Counted from the first letter of the stretch, positions 33,740 through 46,994 are shown. The stretch is DNA of 64,000 nucleotides from Blastomyces gilchristii SLH14081 (GCF_000003855.2 NW_003101679.1:2269379-2333378), one strand, 5' to 3'. A program made the numbers and translations. The notes: generated by a model not told the origin, from the sequence alone.

Positions 33740-35368
33740 CTTGAAAAACATTCATTATCTTCTCATTAGAAATGATTACTCATTGAGAAGATATCTAAAT
33801 GTGTAATAATATATAAGAAATAGAGAAATGAATAATCAGTTAAGCAGACACTAAGTCTCTAGATAAAAACTTGCTTATCAGTCACTCTGACTCTGTAACA
33901 AGATCTTATGAAGATAATGTCAGTGAAAGACTCAAGAGTTATAACATCTTAGACATGAGATATTGATACAATTACACCTCTTTCAATTTTAATGAACAAT
34001 ATAGCTATATCTATTAATAATATAAGAGAACTCTCAAACGCGAGTATAGACACAGTGTCACAGTGACTTCAAGCAATGATGAAATTATAACAGTAATAAA
34101 TAGCTAATATGCATGCAACTCAAACAATATTTATATAAAGGAATTCCATAATTATTCTAATAAGAAAGTTCTATACAGATAATTTCAACACTGACTGAAT
34201 CAGATATAAAATATAATACAAGTGCTGAAGAAATGTCTAGACACTTCTATATATTTCAATACTTCTGATCTCACTCTCTATTCATTATAAAGATTGAAAA
34301 TGCTTGTGAAACTAAGTGAAGATGAAAATGTTATTAGTTCATTAATTAATCAAGATTAATATATCAACAGTCAATTGAAAGATTGTATGAAATAGAAGTT
34401 TTATCTATAAATAAAGATATATGAATCAGTATTATATACATCTGACAACATTATCAGATATCTCAGTATTCTGTTCAGAGACACTGCTACACAGCAGAAA
34501 GTATTAGATTAATTATAGAGTATTTAACAGAGAAATACTTCTCTCATCACATTCATCTCTGACTTCAACACTAAGATTCTAGAAGCATGTAATCAGTCTT
34601 GAGAGAATTAAATAAAGATCAGTATACTTATGAACAGACTAACTTTCAAACACTTACAAGCTCTTATAAGTGTATATAAAGACCTGACTTATGAAGACTT
34701 CTGAATACAACTTTGAACACTGAATGATCATGTTATCAAGCTTAAGAGTATACAGAACAGCAGTAGAAGATATTACATCTCAATTACTTATACATCTATG
34801 TCAAAGAATAATAATAATGCAGATGTTATAAATTAAGTGAATATAAATATCTATACATAAACAAGAGTCTCTGCTATTTAAATAAGCTTTTAAGTCTCTG
34901 AAATCACTTCTGAAGAAGTCATCAATCAATAACAAGGAGAAATGTGCATCAATTGTAACTGATCAGAATATATTACTTTCAACTTCTGATCAGTCTATGT
35001 GTCTTCTTATTTAAAAGAAAGATCAATATTGGCTGTTCACATCAATCACATTACATTAGAAATAAATTCAGAAGATAACTATGAGAATAATCTGATAAAA
35101 TAGAGAAAAGATTGGCTTCTGTTTAAACTCATGAGCAGGAGCTTGAAAAGGTTGAATGATAATAATTCAAAGAGAGAATAATAATGAATGTGATTCTTAT
35201 ATCTACTATGATAGATAATTTATATAATATGAAAGCCATGATAGACAGCAGTCTATGTCACTATGTCATGATTAAATCTTCAGTCATAAGACACTGTAAT
35301 CTTCAGTGTATTCTCTTATCAAAACCCTGACTTCTGATAGAATTTAATGACCTCAAAGATGTTTGCAC
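33740..35368 (+). pseudogene. Element VII leader and gag remnant
   Basis: It corresponds, in opposite orientation, to 50700-53265 of element V. A decayed zinc knuckle, CINCN*SEYITFNF (about 34944-34985), occupies the place of the CCHC box of V: His has become Tyr and the last Cys Phe. The sequence breaks at CTGT (35369-35372), where gypsy A copy IV entered, and resumes at 43679. Confidence 0.7.
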
Positions 35369-35372
35369 CTGT

Positions 35373-35547
35373 TATGATTCAAAGGTTGCTTGAGTTAGTG
35401 TACAATTACAGATGTACACCGGCTTCTTATATATCATAATATCATACACTAAATTAATTAGTGGCCGCTATGACCCCTTTACACTTGTAAGCAAGTTTGA
35501 AAGCGGCTGTGTTATTATTCGACAGTTGTACATTCTTCTGAATCACA
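35373..35547 (-). repeat. 3' LTR of gypsy A copy IV (175 bp)
   Basis: It starts TATGATTC (from TGTGATTC) and ends GAATCACA. On the minus strand a purine tract, GAAGAAGGA (35548-35556), precedes it, the expected plus-strand primer site. The antisense gene begins to its right, so this LTR could also supply that gene's promoter. Confidence 0.85.
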
Positions 35548-35917
35548 TCCTTCTTCATCAGATTCAGTCACACTCATGTGATCATGACATCTGTTCTAGC
35601 TTCATGCGGATTAGCATATCACTAGTGTTCACAATCTTGTGACCTATCTCTGATTCAGCTAGTGTTCTGTGTACACTCTTATAAAGAAACTTTCACTATA
35701 ATTCATCTCTTATTCACTAACTTTTCTCATTCTTCAATCATCTTCTTCATCATTGTCATCATTGAATGTCACTATCATTTCATCTCAGATTACTGCCTCT
35801 TCTTCTGTTCAACATCTTCTATCTGTTTATCTATCACATTGTATGTGTTCCTGGTGATGATCTCTCATTTTCATAATAAGCATCATTGTAGTACTCATAC
35901 CAGGCAGTTTGTTAGCA

Positions 35918-35980
35918 GTAAGTGTAACATGTTGTGAAATGTACATGATCAGGACTTATTTATCTTCTAACAATTATCAG
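35918..35980 (+). other. Conserved intron 1 of the antisense gene (copy IV)
   Basis: 63 bp with GTAAGTG donor, CTAAC at 35967-35971 and an AG acceptor at 35980. Copy III has the same three signals at 24809-24867 (59 bp). Length and branch-to-acceptor spacing are typical of ascomycete introns. Confidence 0.7.
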
Positions 35981-37080
35981 AATGTATTACTATGAATGAT
36001 ACATCTTCTTCATCTTCTCATATACTCTCAATCATTTTTCTCCTCAGCAGGTTTCTGATCATGTTTTCTGACACAATTTTATATGAATGCAGATGCTGAT
36101 ATGTTTGTTTTTATTTATATAGAATCTTCACATGTTGACAGATTCATGTCTGCTGATGATAGTGAACTCAATGTTGAATCATTGATTGAGAACTTGAAGA
36201 ACATGATAATGAAGAAATTGCTCATGTCATGTGTGACTGAGTCTCTCATGTCTCTCTCTGCCTTCTCTGTTTCTTTCTCTGCTGCTCCCTCTCAATCTTC
36301 TACATCTGTTCCTGTGTCTGGTTCTCCCGCTCCTGCTATCTCTGTTCTCACAACCCTCACTCCTGCTACTCCTGGTTTTACTGTCTCTGCTTTTATTATC
36401 AGCTCTCCCCATTTCAAGAAGATGTTGTATAGACTTAATGAATCACATTTCTCAGCATATACACTTCTATTCTTCTTATCAACTCTCAGAATAATTTATT
36501 ATACAAAGACTGTGTTTGATATAACTATCTGAAGCTCAGTCATAGATGTCAATTATTATATTCATTTTAAATATTCATGATGAAGCAATCATTTATTCAT
36601 ATCAGAGAATCACTCTCTTTCTCAACAGTATCAAGATTATGAGTCTTTTTCTTTTTTATCTTTTCTTTCTGACACTGATTTTTCTATTCTTAGAGAAAAT
36701 TATTATAAGTTTTACTGTGTATAAAGTCATAGTATTCACAGATATCAAGAAGCTTTTTACAACTGTAAAGTTCAACATTGCAGAGATATTCACTCTGACA
36801 AATTTCTTCAGAATGATAGATTCATATCAGTCTATTCTCTGACATCTGTTATTCAACTTCATGATGCAGACAAAAGATATCTGTGTTTTCAGAAACAGAA
36901 ATACAGATATCATACTCTTTTACACTTATGAGTGTGAGACTTGTATGTCTTGTCTGAAATGTTATCATGAGAAGGAGCTGTTCACACACTGTATTCTGCT
37001 TCCTGTATTCTCTCATGTCCCTCTCTCTCTTTCTAAGAAGTCTTGTGCATGTTGTAATTACATATACAACTCTAAGATCA

Positions 37081-37150
37081 GTAAGTATTCATTCAGCAAC
37101 TGTTCTCATCTCTGATTTTGTAATTTTTATAAACTAATAATGATTCTTAG
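37081..37150 (+). other. Conserved last intron of the antisense gene (copy IV)
   Basis: 70 bp with GTAAGT donor, ACTAATAA branch region and TTAG acceptor. It is phase 1 in both copies (III: 25973-26038, 66 bp) and splicing joins open frames on both sides in both copies. This is the strongest evidence that the plus strand is truly coding. Confidence 0.72.
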
Positions 37151-38569
37151 TTGCTCTGATGTCAGAGGTCATTCTAATTGAAGATGATAATATTACTGAG
37201 ACTACTCTCTTCTGCTCTCAAGCTTCTCTTATCACTTTCTCTTTCTTCTCTGCAGAGAAGGTTGTGTACACATCAGATTATAAGTATTCAGCCTCAGATA
37301 ACTCTCATTATTATTCATTCCATTCTGTATCTTCTTCTTCTTGTGTTTCTTTCATCTTCACTCTTTCTGTCCTGGCTTCTGGTTCTGCAGATCTCACACT
37401 CTTCTTCAATTTTTCTACACATATATATACACATTTCTATATTGGCATTCCAGTCAATCTTGTGATAAATGACATTAATGTTGTACACAGAGCAGTAGAG
37501 AAATCAGAGATGTATACAGCATTATTGCAAGAGTGGCTTACAGCTCTCAAATCTCTTATGAATCTCAAGTTTTGAGATTTTCTTTATTTTTAGTATTTTT
37601 CAGATAATGTGATGTTGAAAATAGATTAAACATGTGATGTATGAAAATGAATGAGATGTATATGATAATATTTGTCTTTTACAGCTGACTCTTACAGTTG
37701 ATGATCAATTCATTATCTCTTTTCTTTTCTTACACTGTTTCTTTATCTGCTAGTCACTACTCTTACACAATCTCTATATAATACAGCATTCAGTGACTAG
37801 GTTCAGCAGCTTTCATCTTTTATAATTCTGTCTCATGCATTATACTGTCTCTCTTCACTCACTCAGATCACTACAGTGAACAGCTTATCAAAACTAATCT
37901 CATTCAATCTCTGAGCATTCTCAGAGATTGAGATAGCTTGATCTCACATGTTCACAGATGTTTCAGATGCTTCATTCTCTGTTATCTCCACAATTGAACT
38001 GATATAAACAGTTGAATTCAACTCTGAATTCCTTTTTCTTCTGTAATCTGACTCATGTACAAGTCTGTCACTTTGAGACTGCTCTTTATCATGTTGCATT
38101 CACTGTCTGCAGCATATTATTATACAATCAGCTACAGTCTTATCACTTATTAAAGTGTGATATTCACCTGATTTCTTCATTACTTCTCATTCTTTTCTTA
38201 TAATCATGAAAAGATCAGAATAAGTAAGATTATCTGATTTGTAAGTGTCTATGATTTCTCTTACTTCACAAGACTTTTCAATTGTAAGTCTCTTCTTTTT
38301 CAACACTGATAATAGTACTGTAGATGATTATAATTCACTCAGATCTTGTATCTTTGCTTTTATAAGTCATGAATCATTTATTAAGTTATATAAGACTCAT
38401 CTCTCTGATTTCTTCAATGTGTAAGTTCTCAGAGAATGTGATTTGAGTATTTTATAGAGTTCAAATCATCTAGGTTGAAACTTCTCAGAACTCTCATTGT
38501 ATACAAGAACTCATGTTCTCATCTTGAGACTCAATTTCTTAACTAGTGAGTCTCATATTCTTTTCAATT

Positions 38570-39644
38570 GAATTGCTCAGTTCAGGAGTAACTCATTAGC
38601 TTTTGTATATGCATGGCTGATCTCTTTCAATCTTGATTCTGTGTTCATAACTGCTGTGTCTGCAACTACTACTGCTGTGTCTGTAACTGTTATTTCTGCT
38701 GCATTCACCACTGTTGCATTCACAACTGTTGTGTTCACAACTGCTATTCTCTTTCCCACCTTTTTCAAAGCATTCTCTGAGATGCACAGATGCAATTCAT
38801 ACAACAGATAGAATGATGAATGCTTGAAGACTGCATGCTGTCAAATCTGCATCATCAATAGTGGCTGCCTGAGATATTCATCTCATAGTCTTGTAGGCTT
38901 GCTCACTAGATATTTTATCAGTATGTTGCTCAAGATTTCATTCAAGTGTTTCATCTTCCTGTTCATTCATGAATGATATGATGTTGTTCTACAATGTCTT
39001 GTCTGTAACTGGCTCATGAAATGTCTCATCACTTCTTCTATGAGATTTGTACTGTTATCAGTTAGAATCTCACACAGCATTTCATAGTTAACATAGATCT
39101 CATCATGTAGAAACTTCATTATCATCTTCTCTATCATCTCTGAAACTGCTTTCACAACTGATCAGTCAGTAGCATAATCAATAGCAGTAATTATTCATCA
39201 ATTTTCATTTGATGTTTGTGACAATATGTCTATGAGATTCATTTCTCATTATTCAAACAGTTGTATCATACACTTCATCTGATATTATGCTTTCTCACAT
39301 TCTAATCCTTTCTTAGATTCTTTTATAACCTGGCAATTTGAGCACTCATGAGCATACATCTGAATGTCCTCAGTCATGCTTGGCCAGTATACTCTTGATT
39401 CAAGTACACTCATGAGTTCAGCACTTTCTAAGTGACTGAATTCCTTGTACATGCAAGTCATCAAGTCATATCTAAATGAAGATTCTAGATAGAGAGCTTG
39501 TACATATTCTATATCACAGTAAAGCACAATGTTGTTTTTCAATTTTCTCAGCTTGAAGTTCAGAAGCATCTCTTCTACTACTCTTATAAAACACTTGTTA
39601 TTCAACATCTTGTCATCTTTCAAGTAAGAGATCATGACATTCAC
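38570..39644 (-). pseudogene. Integrase remnant with variable repeat tail, gypsy A copy IV
   Basis: The open segment 39644-39285 covers the zinc-binding domain, with HLESAELMSVLESRVYW and CSNCQVIKES, preceded by CMYKEFSH. The segment 39155-38967 contains EILTDNSTNLIEEVMRHF, the region of the second catalytic Asp, and then TTSYHS (core motif). After the core, 38753-38641 encodes repeats of a 5-6 residue V-x-N-T-x-V type. That tract has 29 residues in copy III and about 36 here, and is nearly absent in copy II. Confidence 0.85.
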
Positions 39645-39799
39645 TTATTCTGATTCCTTGCACCCTCTCAGCATATTTAACATAAACTTTTCTTATGCCT
39701 GATTCACAGAATCCTCACTCATGAAATTAGGTCTGTGACTGATTGCATTAGATATCACAGTATTCAATCCCTTTCAGTATTTGATATGAAGATTATACA

Positions 39800-40965
39800 C
39801 TTAAAACTCTGAGATTCAATGTGCTAAGCATTTGAAAGGTTTTATCATTGATTGTAGATAGACAAGGCTTTCATGATTCATAATCACTGTTATTATATAC
39901 TCATTGTCAATATATCTATCTCATAACATCAGTATATGCTTAATCACTAGCAATTCCTTTTCATACACTGAGTAATTGAGCTCAGCGCTCAATAGTTTTC
40001 TATCATTATATGTTATCAAGTGCAGCTTGTCATTCTTGTCCATCTGTAGAAGAGCACCTCTGATAGCTCATTCAGATACATTCATCTCAATGTAGAAAGA
40101 TTGATCATAATCTGATTAAATAAGCACTGAGAATATTATTACATGTTCTCTCAGTGTAAGAAAAGCCTCTTCACTTGTGATATTTCAGATAATTGAATAA
40201 AACTTCTTCTTTCACAGATTTGTATCTGTTTCTCTTAAGAGATCTGAGAGTGATGCAGATATTCATGTGAAATTCTTGATAAATCTACAGTAATATGAGG
40301 CCAACTCAAGAAACTGTTGTATATGATGTATATTTCTCAGTCATAATCAATTCACTATGACATTCAATTTCTCTGAGATGAGGTGTATACAGTCATCACT
40401 TACTACATATTCTATGAACTTCAACTCTTTCATTTCAAACACACACTTGATTGATTTGATATAGAGCTTATGCTATGTCAGAGTTATAAGCACTTTATCA
40501 AGATACTTTAAATATTCATCATATAAGTTTGAAAAGACTAGAATGTCATCAAGATATACAAGACATGAGGTTTCATTCTGTTTATAAAGAATTGTATTCA
40601 TCATTATTTGAAAGATAACAGACACATTTATCAGACTGAATAACATTGCCAGGAATTCAAACTTCTCTCATTGCATATTAAACACAGTTCACAGAACTGA
40701 TAGTTCATCTACACAGATCTGGCAGTATTCTGAGAGAAGATCAATCTTTAATAGATATCAAGTATTTCCAACTGTATTCAACTGTTATTGAATCTGTGAC
40801 AATGAATATTTATTCTTGATTATAAGCTTGTTAAGTGCTCAATAATTGATACACATTCATCACTTCTCACCTGTCTTTTTCATGAATAGGACTGGAAAGC
40901 CTCACACACTTGATGAGAATCATATGAGACCACATTCTAGAAGGTCTGTGATCTAGCACTTCTAT
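39800..40965 (-). pseudogene. Reverse transcriptase and RNase H remnant, gypsy A copy IV
   Basis: The minus-strand reading shows VLFMKK.DEKLRMCIDYRALNKLTIKN, then KIDLLSEYCQI, CLVYLDDILVFSNLYDE (YLDD intact at 40545-40556) and KCVFEMKELKF. Further on is an RNase H-like segment, AIRGALLQMDKNDKL (about 40050). Scattered stops remain, so it is a pseudogene despite its intact catalytic box. Confidence 0.87.
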
Positions 40966-41879
40966 TCTTCAAGATGCATTTGTGACAGGGAGTACACATT
41001 CTGATTGACTGGTTTCACATCTCTTATGTCAATCTCATGTACAAATCCTCATTTCAGCAGTAATTCTGATAAAAGATCTGTTCAGAAGACCTTCTTATAC
41101 TTCTTCAGAAGCTTCTTCATACATTTGTTCTCTCATATATTCTTTATCTTAGTTTTCTTCACTTTCAGATTCTGTATGACATACAGAATGCTTTCAGATG
41201 AGATCTTGTAAATTATTCTCTTTACTTATTAATATATAAGCAGATTTAACTCTTCTATATCAGAAATGTGAAATGTCCTTCTCAGATCAGTTGATAGAAT
41301 TGTATGAACTGTTTTCTTCTTATCAGTTAACTGTATATAACATGTACATCATTGAATCTGCAAATTGAACCTTTGAAATTAATTGAGTCTGAGAATAAGA
41401 TTTTATTTCATATTCTGCAGCTCTCACACTCAAATATAGTAAGATTATTCTTTAAAGTGTAAGAGAACTCTTACTCTTGCAGATAATATCAAATATCAGT
41501 TATCAGATAATCTTATATATCAGAGATTCTTCACTTAGCAGACCTCTTTCAGTCTTCAGATTATATAATTATCAATATATTGTATAGAAGCTTCTGTATT
41601 CACTAACACTTTTACAGTCATCTCTTAATTCTTATTCAAGTATCTCTTATACATTAACATTTCAGGTCTCAAGATATTGAGATGAGTATTCACTTTATTC
41701 TCACCTGCACTTCAGTCAGAAGCCTGCTTTCTCTTGATATTCACAGAATTCAGAGAGTCTTCTAATACAGACATCTCTTTCACTTTAAAGACTTTTTATA
41801 GAATATCAGTAAGTGTCTTCAAGCTCACTAATTCTGCTAGTTTTTTGACTCTCTTACTTCTCTTAACTGTGCACACTGA

Positions 41880-41930
41880 GTGCAATCTTTTACATCATAA
41901 TTTTGATATTCACAGTTGAAGCAAGCTCAA
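41880..41930 (-). other. Gag CCHC zinc knuckle, gypsy A copy IV
   Basis: The minus-strand reading CFNCEYQNYDVKDC has the C-x2-C-x4-(H>Y)-x4-C spacing of a retroviral-type knuckle. Tyr in place of His fits a CAT/CAC to TAT change. Basic residues follow, as in gag tails. Confidence 0.72.
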
Positions 41931-43503
41931 TACTTACAATATCAAGGTTTTCACTCAGAGAATCTCTTTTTCAGAGAATTTAATGCTTTAGTAATAGCAT
42001 TCAGATCTAGATTCATTGCATTCAGATATATAGCTTGTGTCATAGAAGTCTAATTACTCATTCTTCACTGAGATATACTCAATTGCAGTATTTTCTATCA
42101 CAATTGACTCACTTATTCTCATACAATGAGAATGTTATATACTTCTTTCACTATATCTGATTATAAGATTAAGCATTTTCATTTCACTCTCAACTCAGGT
42201 ATAAGATCATGAATGAAGATCTGTAAATAGAAAGATATTGAAAGCTCTTCATTCAACATAAGATAGTATAAGCTGAAGTGTGTAAAATATGATATAAGAT
42301 TATTCACTTATCTACACTCAGTGAAGCATTTATAACACTTATCTTATATATTCACTTTCTCAAAGTTGTGCAAGATTCATTTGAAAAACTTATTTCATAT
42401 TTATAAGAATGAATATTACTTCAGATCTGTGAGATTCATCTTTTCATCAGTTATTTATAATGACTTCACTTTTTCATATAGAAATATAACAGATCTTAAG
42501 ACTTGTTGAAATTTCATTAACTGTTTATCTGTGAGTTCATATTCAATCTAATAATATGATTGCATCTGACTTAGTCAGCTGATTGCAGTATTATTTTTTC
42601 AGTTGTCATTGAAGCTTGATGACTCTGACAGATCTCTCAGCTTAATATATTTCATACTCAGATTCTCATTCTGTACAGTGATCTCTGATAATGTGTACAC
42701 TTCTGAAGAGATTATAAATGATTATAATGAAATCTTCAGATTCAGTATAGGTATCTATCTATATAAAGATTCAATCTCTCACTGCAGGTCTAAGATCTGA
42801 TTTCCTCTATTCTTATTAATAATGATAATTGCATCAGCAAAGCTCTTCATAGTGAATACTTGATCTGCAGTGAATGTCAATTGTTGTTTAGCTTTTATCT
42901 CAGCCTGTCACTGTGTACATAAGACCTCAATCTTGTTTAGAATCCTTGTACACATACAGAGCTTCAATTCTAGTGCAGTGATTTTAGCTACTTTTCTTAC
43001 TACTTCAAGTAAACCCTCTGAGAGGTTCTGCATACCTTTCAGTTCAGATAGCAGAGAAGGATGTTGTTCATATTGACTAGAGAAGGTATTTATTTTGATG
43101 ATTTCTCATTGATCATACAATGTCTATCATTATATTGCTGTATTATTATCACTATATTATTATATGATTTCTGTTATTATCATACAACTTCAGTGATGAT
43201 CACTCCCTTCTTTTTATTCCTTTGAGTGAAGAGCAGTCTTCTTTGAATCTGGTTCACTGCTCTCATCCCTCTTTCTCACATCTCATCTATTCGTGTACAT
43301 GGCATTCACCTGGGCATGAAGTTTTCCCTCAACAAGCAAAGCAGCATCAATTGAATGCTCTTCTGCTCACTGCCCTTTGTACACTATCTTTTGAGACATT
43401 CTAGAACCACACTGACATGATAACTATGAATCACTTTGTAGATGGAATTATCACACCCTGAAGGAGCCTGCGCTTCTCACCAGTTTTTAGACATGCTATC
43501 AGA

Positions 43504-43678
43504 TGTGATTCAAAGGTTGCTTGAGCCAGTGTATGATTACAGGTGTACGCTGGCTTCTTATATATTGTAATATCATACACTAAATTAATTAGTGGCTGCT
43601 ATGGCTCCTTTACACTTGTAAGCAAGTTCAGAAGCGGCCGCATTATTATCTGATGATCATACATTCTTCCGAACCACA
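43504..43678 (-). repeat. 5' LTR of gypsy A copy IV (175 bp)
   Basis: It starts TGTGATTC and ends CGAACCACA. It keeps a GC-rich core (GCGGCCGCA near 43636), while the partner LTR is partly mutated there. Confidence 0.85.
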
Positions 43679-43682
43679 CTGT

Positions 43683-45251
43683 TATATGATGAAATTAAAC
43701 ATAGATGTCAGAGAATATTAATATGAAGATGCTTATACATATGAGATCAATAATATTGACTATAATCTTATACTAGAACTCATCTAGCTATCTGAACAAG
43801 ACATCTTGTTGAATGCTTAAAACAGGAGTTTAATATTCTCTAATAATGATTGAATTCATGAAGAGAATGTTCACAAGACTATGAATCTTATACAGATCTC
43901 TGTCAATATATATGAAATGCTTCAAAAGAGCTTCTGATGAAGTTATTAACAGCAGAATTATGTGATAATCTACTTCATCAGTCTGATCAATATCAAAGAA
44001 ATTCTAGAAAAGTTATCTTATATTATAATAACAGATTCTTATATAAAGCTCTCTCAATAATATCACGAATATCTAGATATCTTTTAATAAGATAATATTA
44101 CAAATCTATTTCTCTTACAAGGCTCAGGAGTGAATCACAGTATTAAGTTAGAAAAGAAGAATGATAAGAATTCTGAATCATTATAAGACTCTCTTTATAA
44201 TATATTCTGAGATGAACTTCTTCTTCTTTGAAAGACACTTAATAATCTATTAAATAAGAGAGTTATATGTGTTAGTAACTCTTTCACTGCAGCTTCTATT
44301 CTCTTTGCAAAGAAATCAGATAAAGAACTCTGATTCTGTGTGAACTATCAAGAACTGAACAGATTGATAAAGAAAGATTATTATCTCTTATCTCTTATCA
44401 ATGAAATTCTAGCATGCATCAGACAAGCTCAATAATTTATAAAGCTAGATATTATTACTCTGTTTTATAAGATTCATATTATTAAAGAAGATGAATGGCT
44501 TACAGCATTCTGAACATGTTACAATCTCTTTGAATAAGTAGTCACACTGTTTCAACTGACTAATGTTCTCAGTATATTTCAGAAGTATATCAACTGAGCA
44601 CTCTGAGATTTTCTTAATAAGATTGTATCTACTTATCTTGATAACATTCTCATCTTCACTAATAAGTTTAGAAAAGAATATCAAGAACATATGCAAAGAG
44701 TATTACAATAACTATGAGAAGCAGAATTATCAATAGACATAGACAATTGTGATTTTAAAGTTAAGAGTATAAAATATCTTGGTTTTATCATAGAAGCTGG
44801 CAAGAGAATCTGAATAAATTCTGAGATGATCTCTACTATTCTTGAATAAGAGGCTTCATATACTGTAAGAGATATATGAAGCTTCATCAGATTTGCTAAC
44901 TTCTATCAGTGATTTATACATAATTTCTCAGATATTACTAGATCACTCACAGAACTTACTAAGAAGAATTCAGTATTTCAATAATTAGCAGATACTGAAG
45001 CTGCATTTATACAGATGAAGAAGATATTCATTAATATCTCTCTACTGATAACATTTGATCTGAATTATAAAACAGTTTTTAAAGTTAATTTCTTCAGCTA
45101 TATTACAGAAGAAGCTATATTACAATATAATAATAAAGATATCTTATAATTATACATCTTTATATCTAAGAAACTGAGTCTCACTGAATGCAATTATGAG
45201 ATCTATGACAAGGAACTTCTTACAATCATACACTGTCTAGAAGAATGAAAC
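43683..45251 (+). pseudogene. Element VII protease/RT/RNase H remnant
   Basis: The plus-strand reading shows LFAKKSDKEL*FCVNYQELN, then KKDYYLLSLINEIL, FIKLDI and a catalytic box reading YLDN (44634-44645). These are the standard N-terminal RT motifs of Ty3/gypsy, with one catalytic Asp changed to Asn. The sequence breaks at 45251 inside RNase H, where element VI entered, and resumes at 58705-58710. Confidence 0.82.
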
Positions 45252-45589
45252 TGTAAGAGGTCTACACTGAATAGATCAATATGATATTTATAGATCTTAT
45301 AATACAAAAGTGAAAAACATTAGAGAAGGAAAGAAAGAGAAAGTATGAGAATTGACAATTAAAGTGAATATTTATACATGTACATGATGAAGCTTCAGAG
45401 TAGAAGAATAGAGACTCTGCATATATGATAAAGCTTCAGAGTGAAAGAATAGAAATTTCATGAGTTTTTCAGCTGAGAATTAATGACTGAGAGTCAGAGC
45501 TTTTAGTAAACTGAGAATTGAAGCTTTCAGCAGAATCTATAAAGTGTAATAAAATAGTCTATATAATTGATCAGGTGCAGCCTGTTACA
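45252..45589 (-). repeat. 3' LTR of element VI (338 bp)
   Basis: It starts TGTAAGAGGTCTACACTGAA and ends CAGCCTGTTACA. It has the same length as the partner at 58367. It differs from the 302-bp LTR of V in its middle, with an extra GAAGCTTCAGAG-type duplication. Confidence 0.83.
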
Positions 45590-46062
45590 TTAGCCTTCTC
45601 ATTTCAGAGATGAGATTGTGCATAGTTCTCATCAGTCAAGAGCCGCTGTTTTGAATAATGTGAAGCTTGAGATTCAGGTCAGACAATCTTAGCTGACTCA
45701 TTTCACAAGATATTGTTTACTGCAGCTGTGAGATCTCTCATTGAGAATATCTTCAATCTCTTACTTAAGTTTATTGTCTTCTTCTATAATCTCTGATGAC
45801 TGTCAGTCAAAAGTCAGTTAAGAAGGAAATAAGTTGATAACAGTATAACAAAGCAAGCTTGTATGAAACACATTATAAATTTCTGATGAAGTATCAAGAT
45901 TATAGTTATAACTGTCTAGAATGTCTGTTACTGTGTATTTTACATGATAATAATTCAATATACAGAATGAGCATGTAGTCTGTATATTTTTAAGATTCAA
46001 TTATATAAGATCTTCTATCTTATACTGCTCTGTGAAATCTTATCAGATATTGACTTGATCTT

Positions 46063-46364
46063 TGTAAGAGGTCTACACCGAATAGATCAGTATAATAAAT
46101 AGAACTTATATAACAAAGTAAAAAATGTTAAAGAAGAAAAAGAAAGAGAAAGTATAAGAATCAGTGATTGAAGTGAATATTTATACATGTTTGTAGCAGC
46201 TGAGGATCAGTGATCAAGAATAGCTGAGAATCACAGTGTATATATTTATATATGTTCATAGTGACTGATTCTCAGTGATTGACAATGGCCGAGAATCAGA
46301 GCAGTAGGAATCTGTGAAGTGTAATGAAATAGTCTATATGAATGATCGGGCGCAGCCTGCTATA
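46063..46364 (-). repeat. 3' LTR of element V (302 bp)
   Basis: It starts TGTAAGAGGTCTACACC and ends CAGCCTGCTATA. It includes two repeats of a GGCCGAGAATC-type segment. Same length as its partner at 53266. Confidence 0.83.
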
Positions 46365-46994
46365 TTAGTTCCTCTCTTCTCATCAGTCAAGAGCTGCAGT
46401 CTCAGATAACGCGGAACTCAGAGTCCAGGTCAGGCAATCATAGCTGATCCATTTCTCAAGATATTATCAGACGCGGCTGTGGGGTCTCTCATTGAGAATA
46501 TCTTCAATTTCTCACTCAAGTTCATTATCTTCTTCTATGATCCCCAGCAGCTGTCAGTCAGAAGTCAGTTGTGAAGAGAATGAATCAGTGACAGTGCAGC
46601 AGAGTAGGCTTGTGTGAAACACATCATGAATTTCTGATGAAGTATCAAGACAATAGTTGTGACTGTCTAGAACTTCTATCACTGTGTACTTTAAATGATG
46701 ATAATTCAATGTACAGAATGAGCATGTGATTCATATGTTCTTGAGATTCAATCACATAAGATCTTCTCTCTTATACTGTTCTGCAGGATCTCATCAGATA
46801 TTGACTTGATTCTATTAATCTTGTTTAGCACTTGACATGGAGGCTTCTGCTCAGTCATGAGTGTCTCAGAGCTTCATTACTATATTATCAGTGATCTGAA
46901 TCAGACTGCAGGGGTTCAGTGTGAACTGTGTAATCTCTAGAAGATTTAACACTTTCATGTAATATCTGTGTGTAAGGAAGAATGAGCTTACATC

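Larger units (their letters stand above)
35640..37575 (+). pseudogene. Antisense intron-containing gene of gypsy A, copy IV
   Basis: A plus-strand gene of unknown function between the 3' LTR and the pol end. Intron 35918-35980 (63 bp) has donor GTAAGTG, branch CTAAC and acceptor TCAG. Intron 37081-37150 (70 bp) has donor GTAAGT, branch ACTAATAA and acceptor TTAG; it is phase 1 and joins the Cys-rich exon in frame to the last exon. Segments: a Ser/Pro/Thr-rich part (36230-36400), a Cys-rich part with CETCMSCLKCYHEK and then SKKSCACC (36930-37060), and a C-terminal helical segment AVEKSEMYTALLQEWLTAL before the stop at 37575. Frame joins between 35981 and 36860 are not resolved. The Cys clusters may bind zinc; I cannot name a family. 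Confidence 0.7.
35373..43678 (-). mobile_element. Ty3/gypsy family A, copy IV (complete, best preserved)
   Basis: A complete minus-strand element of 8306 bp. Both LTRs are 175 bp (35373-35547, 43504-43678), with the 4-bp duplication CTGT (35369-35372, 43679-43682). Gag, RT with intact YLDD, RNase H and integrase follow in order, then a repeat-rich pol tail, the plus-strand spliced gene and the 3' LTR. Stops are still present, but fewer key residues are lost than in II and III. It interrupts element VII; the uninterrupted target is visible in element V near 50300. Confidence 0.9.
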
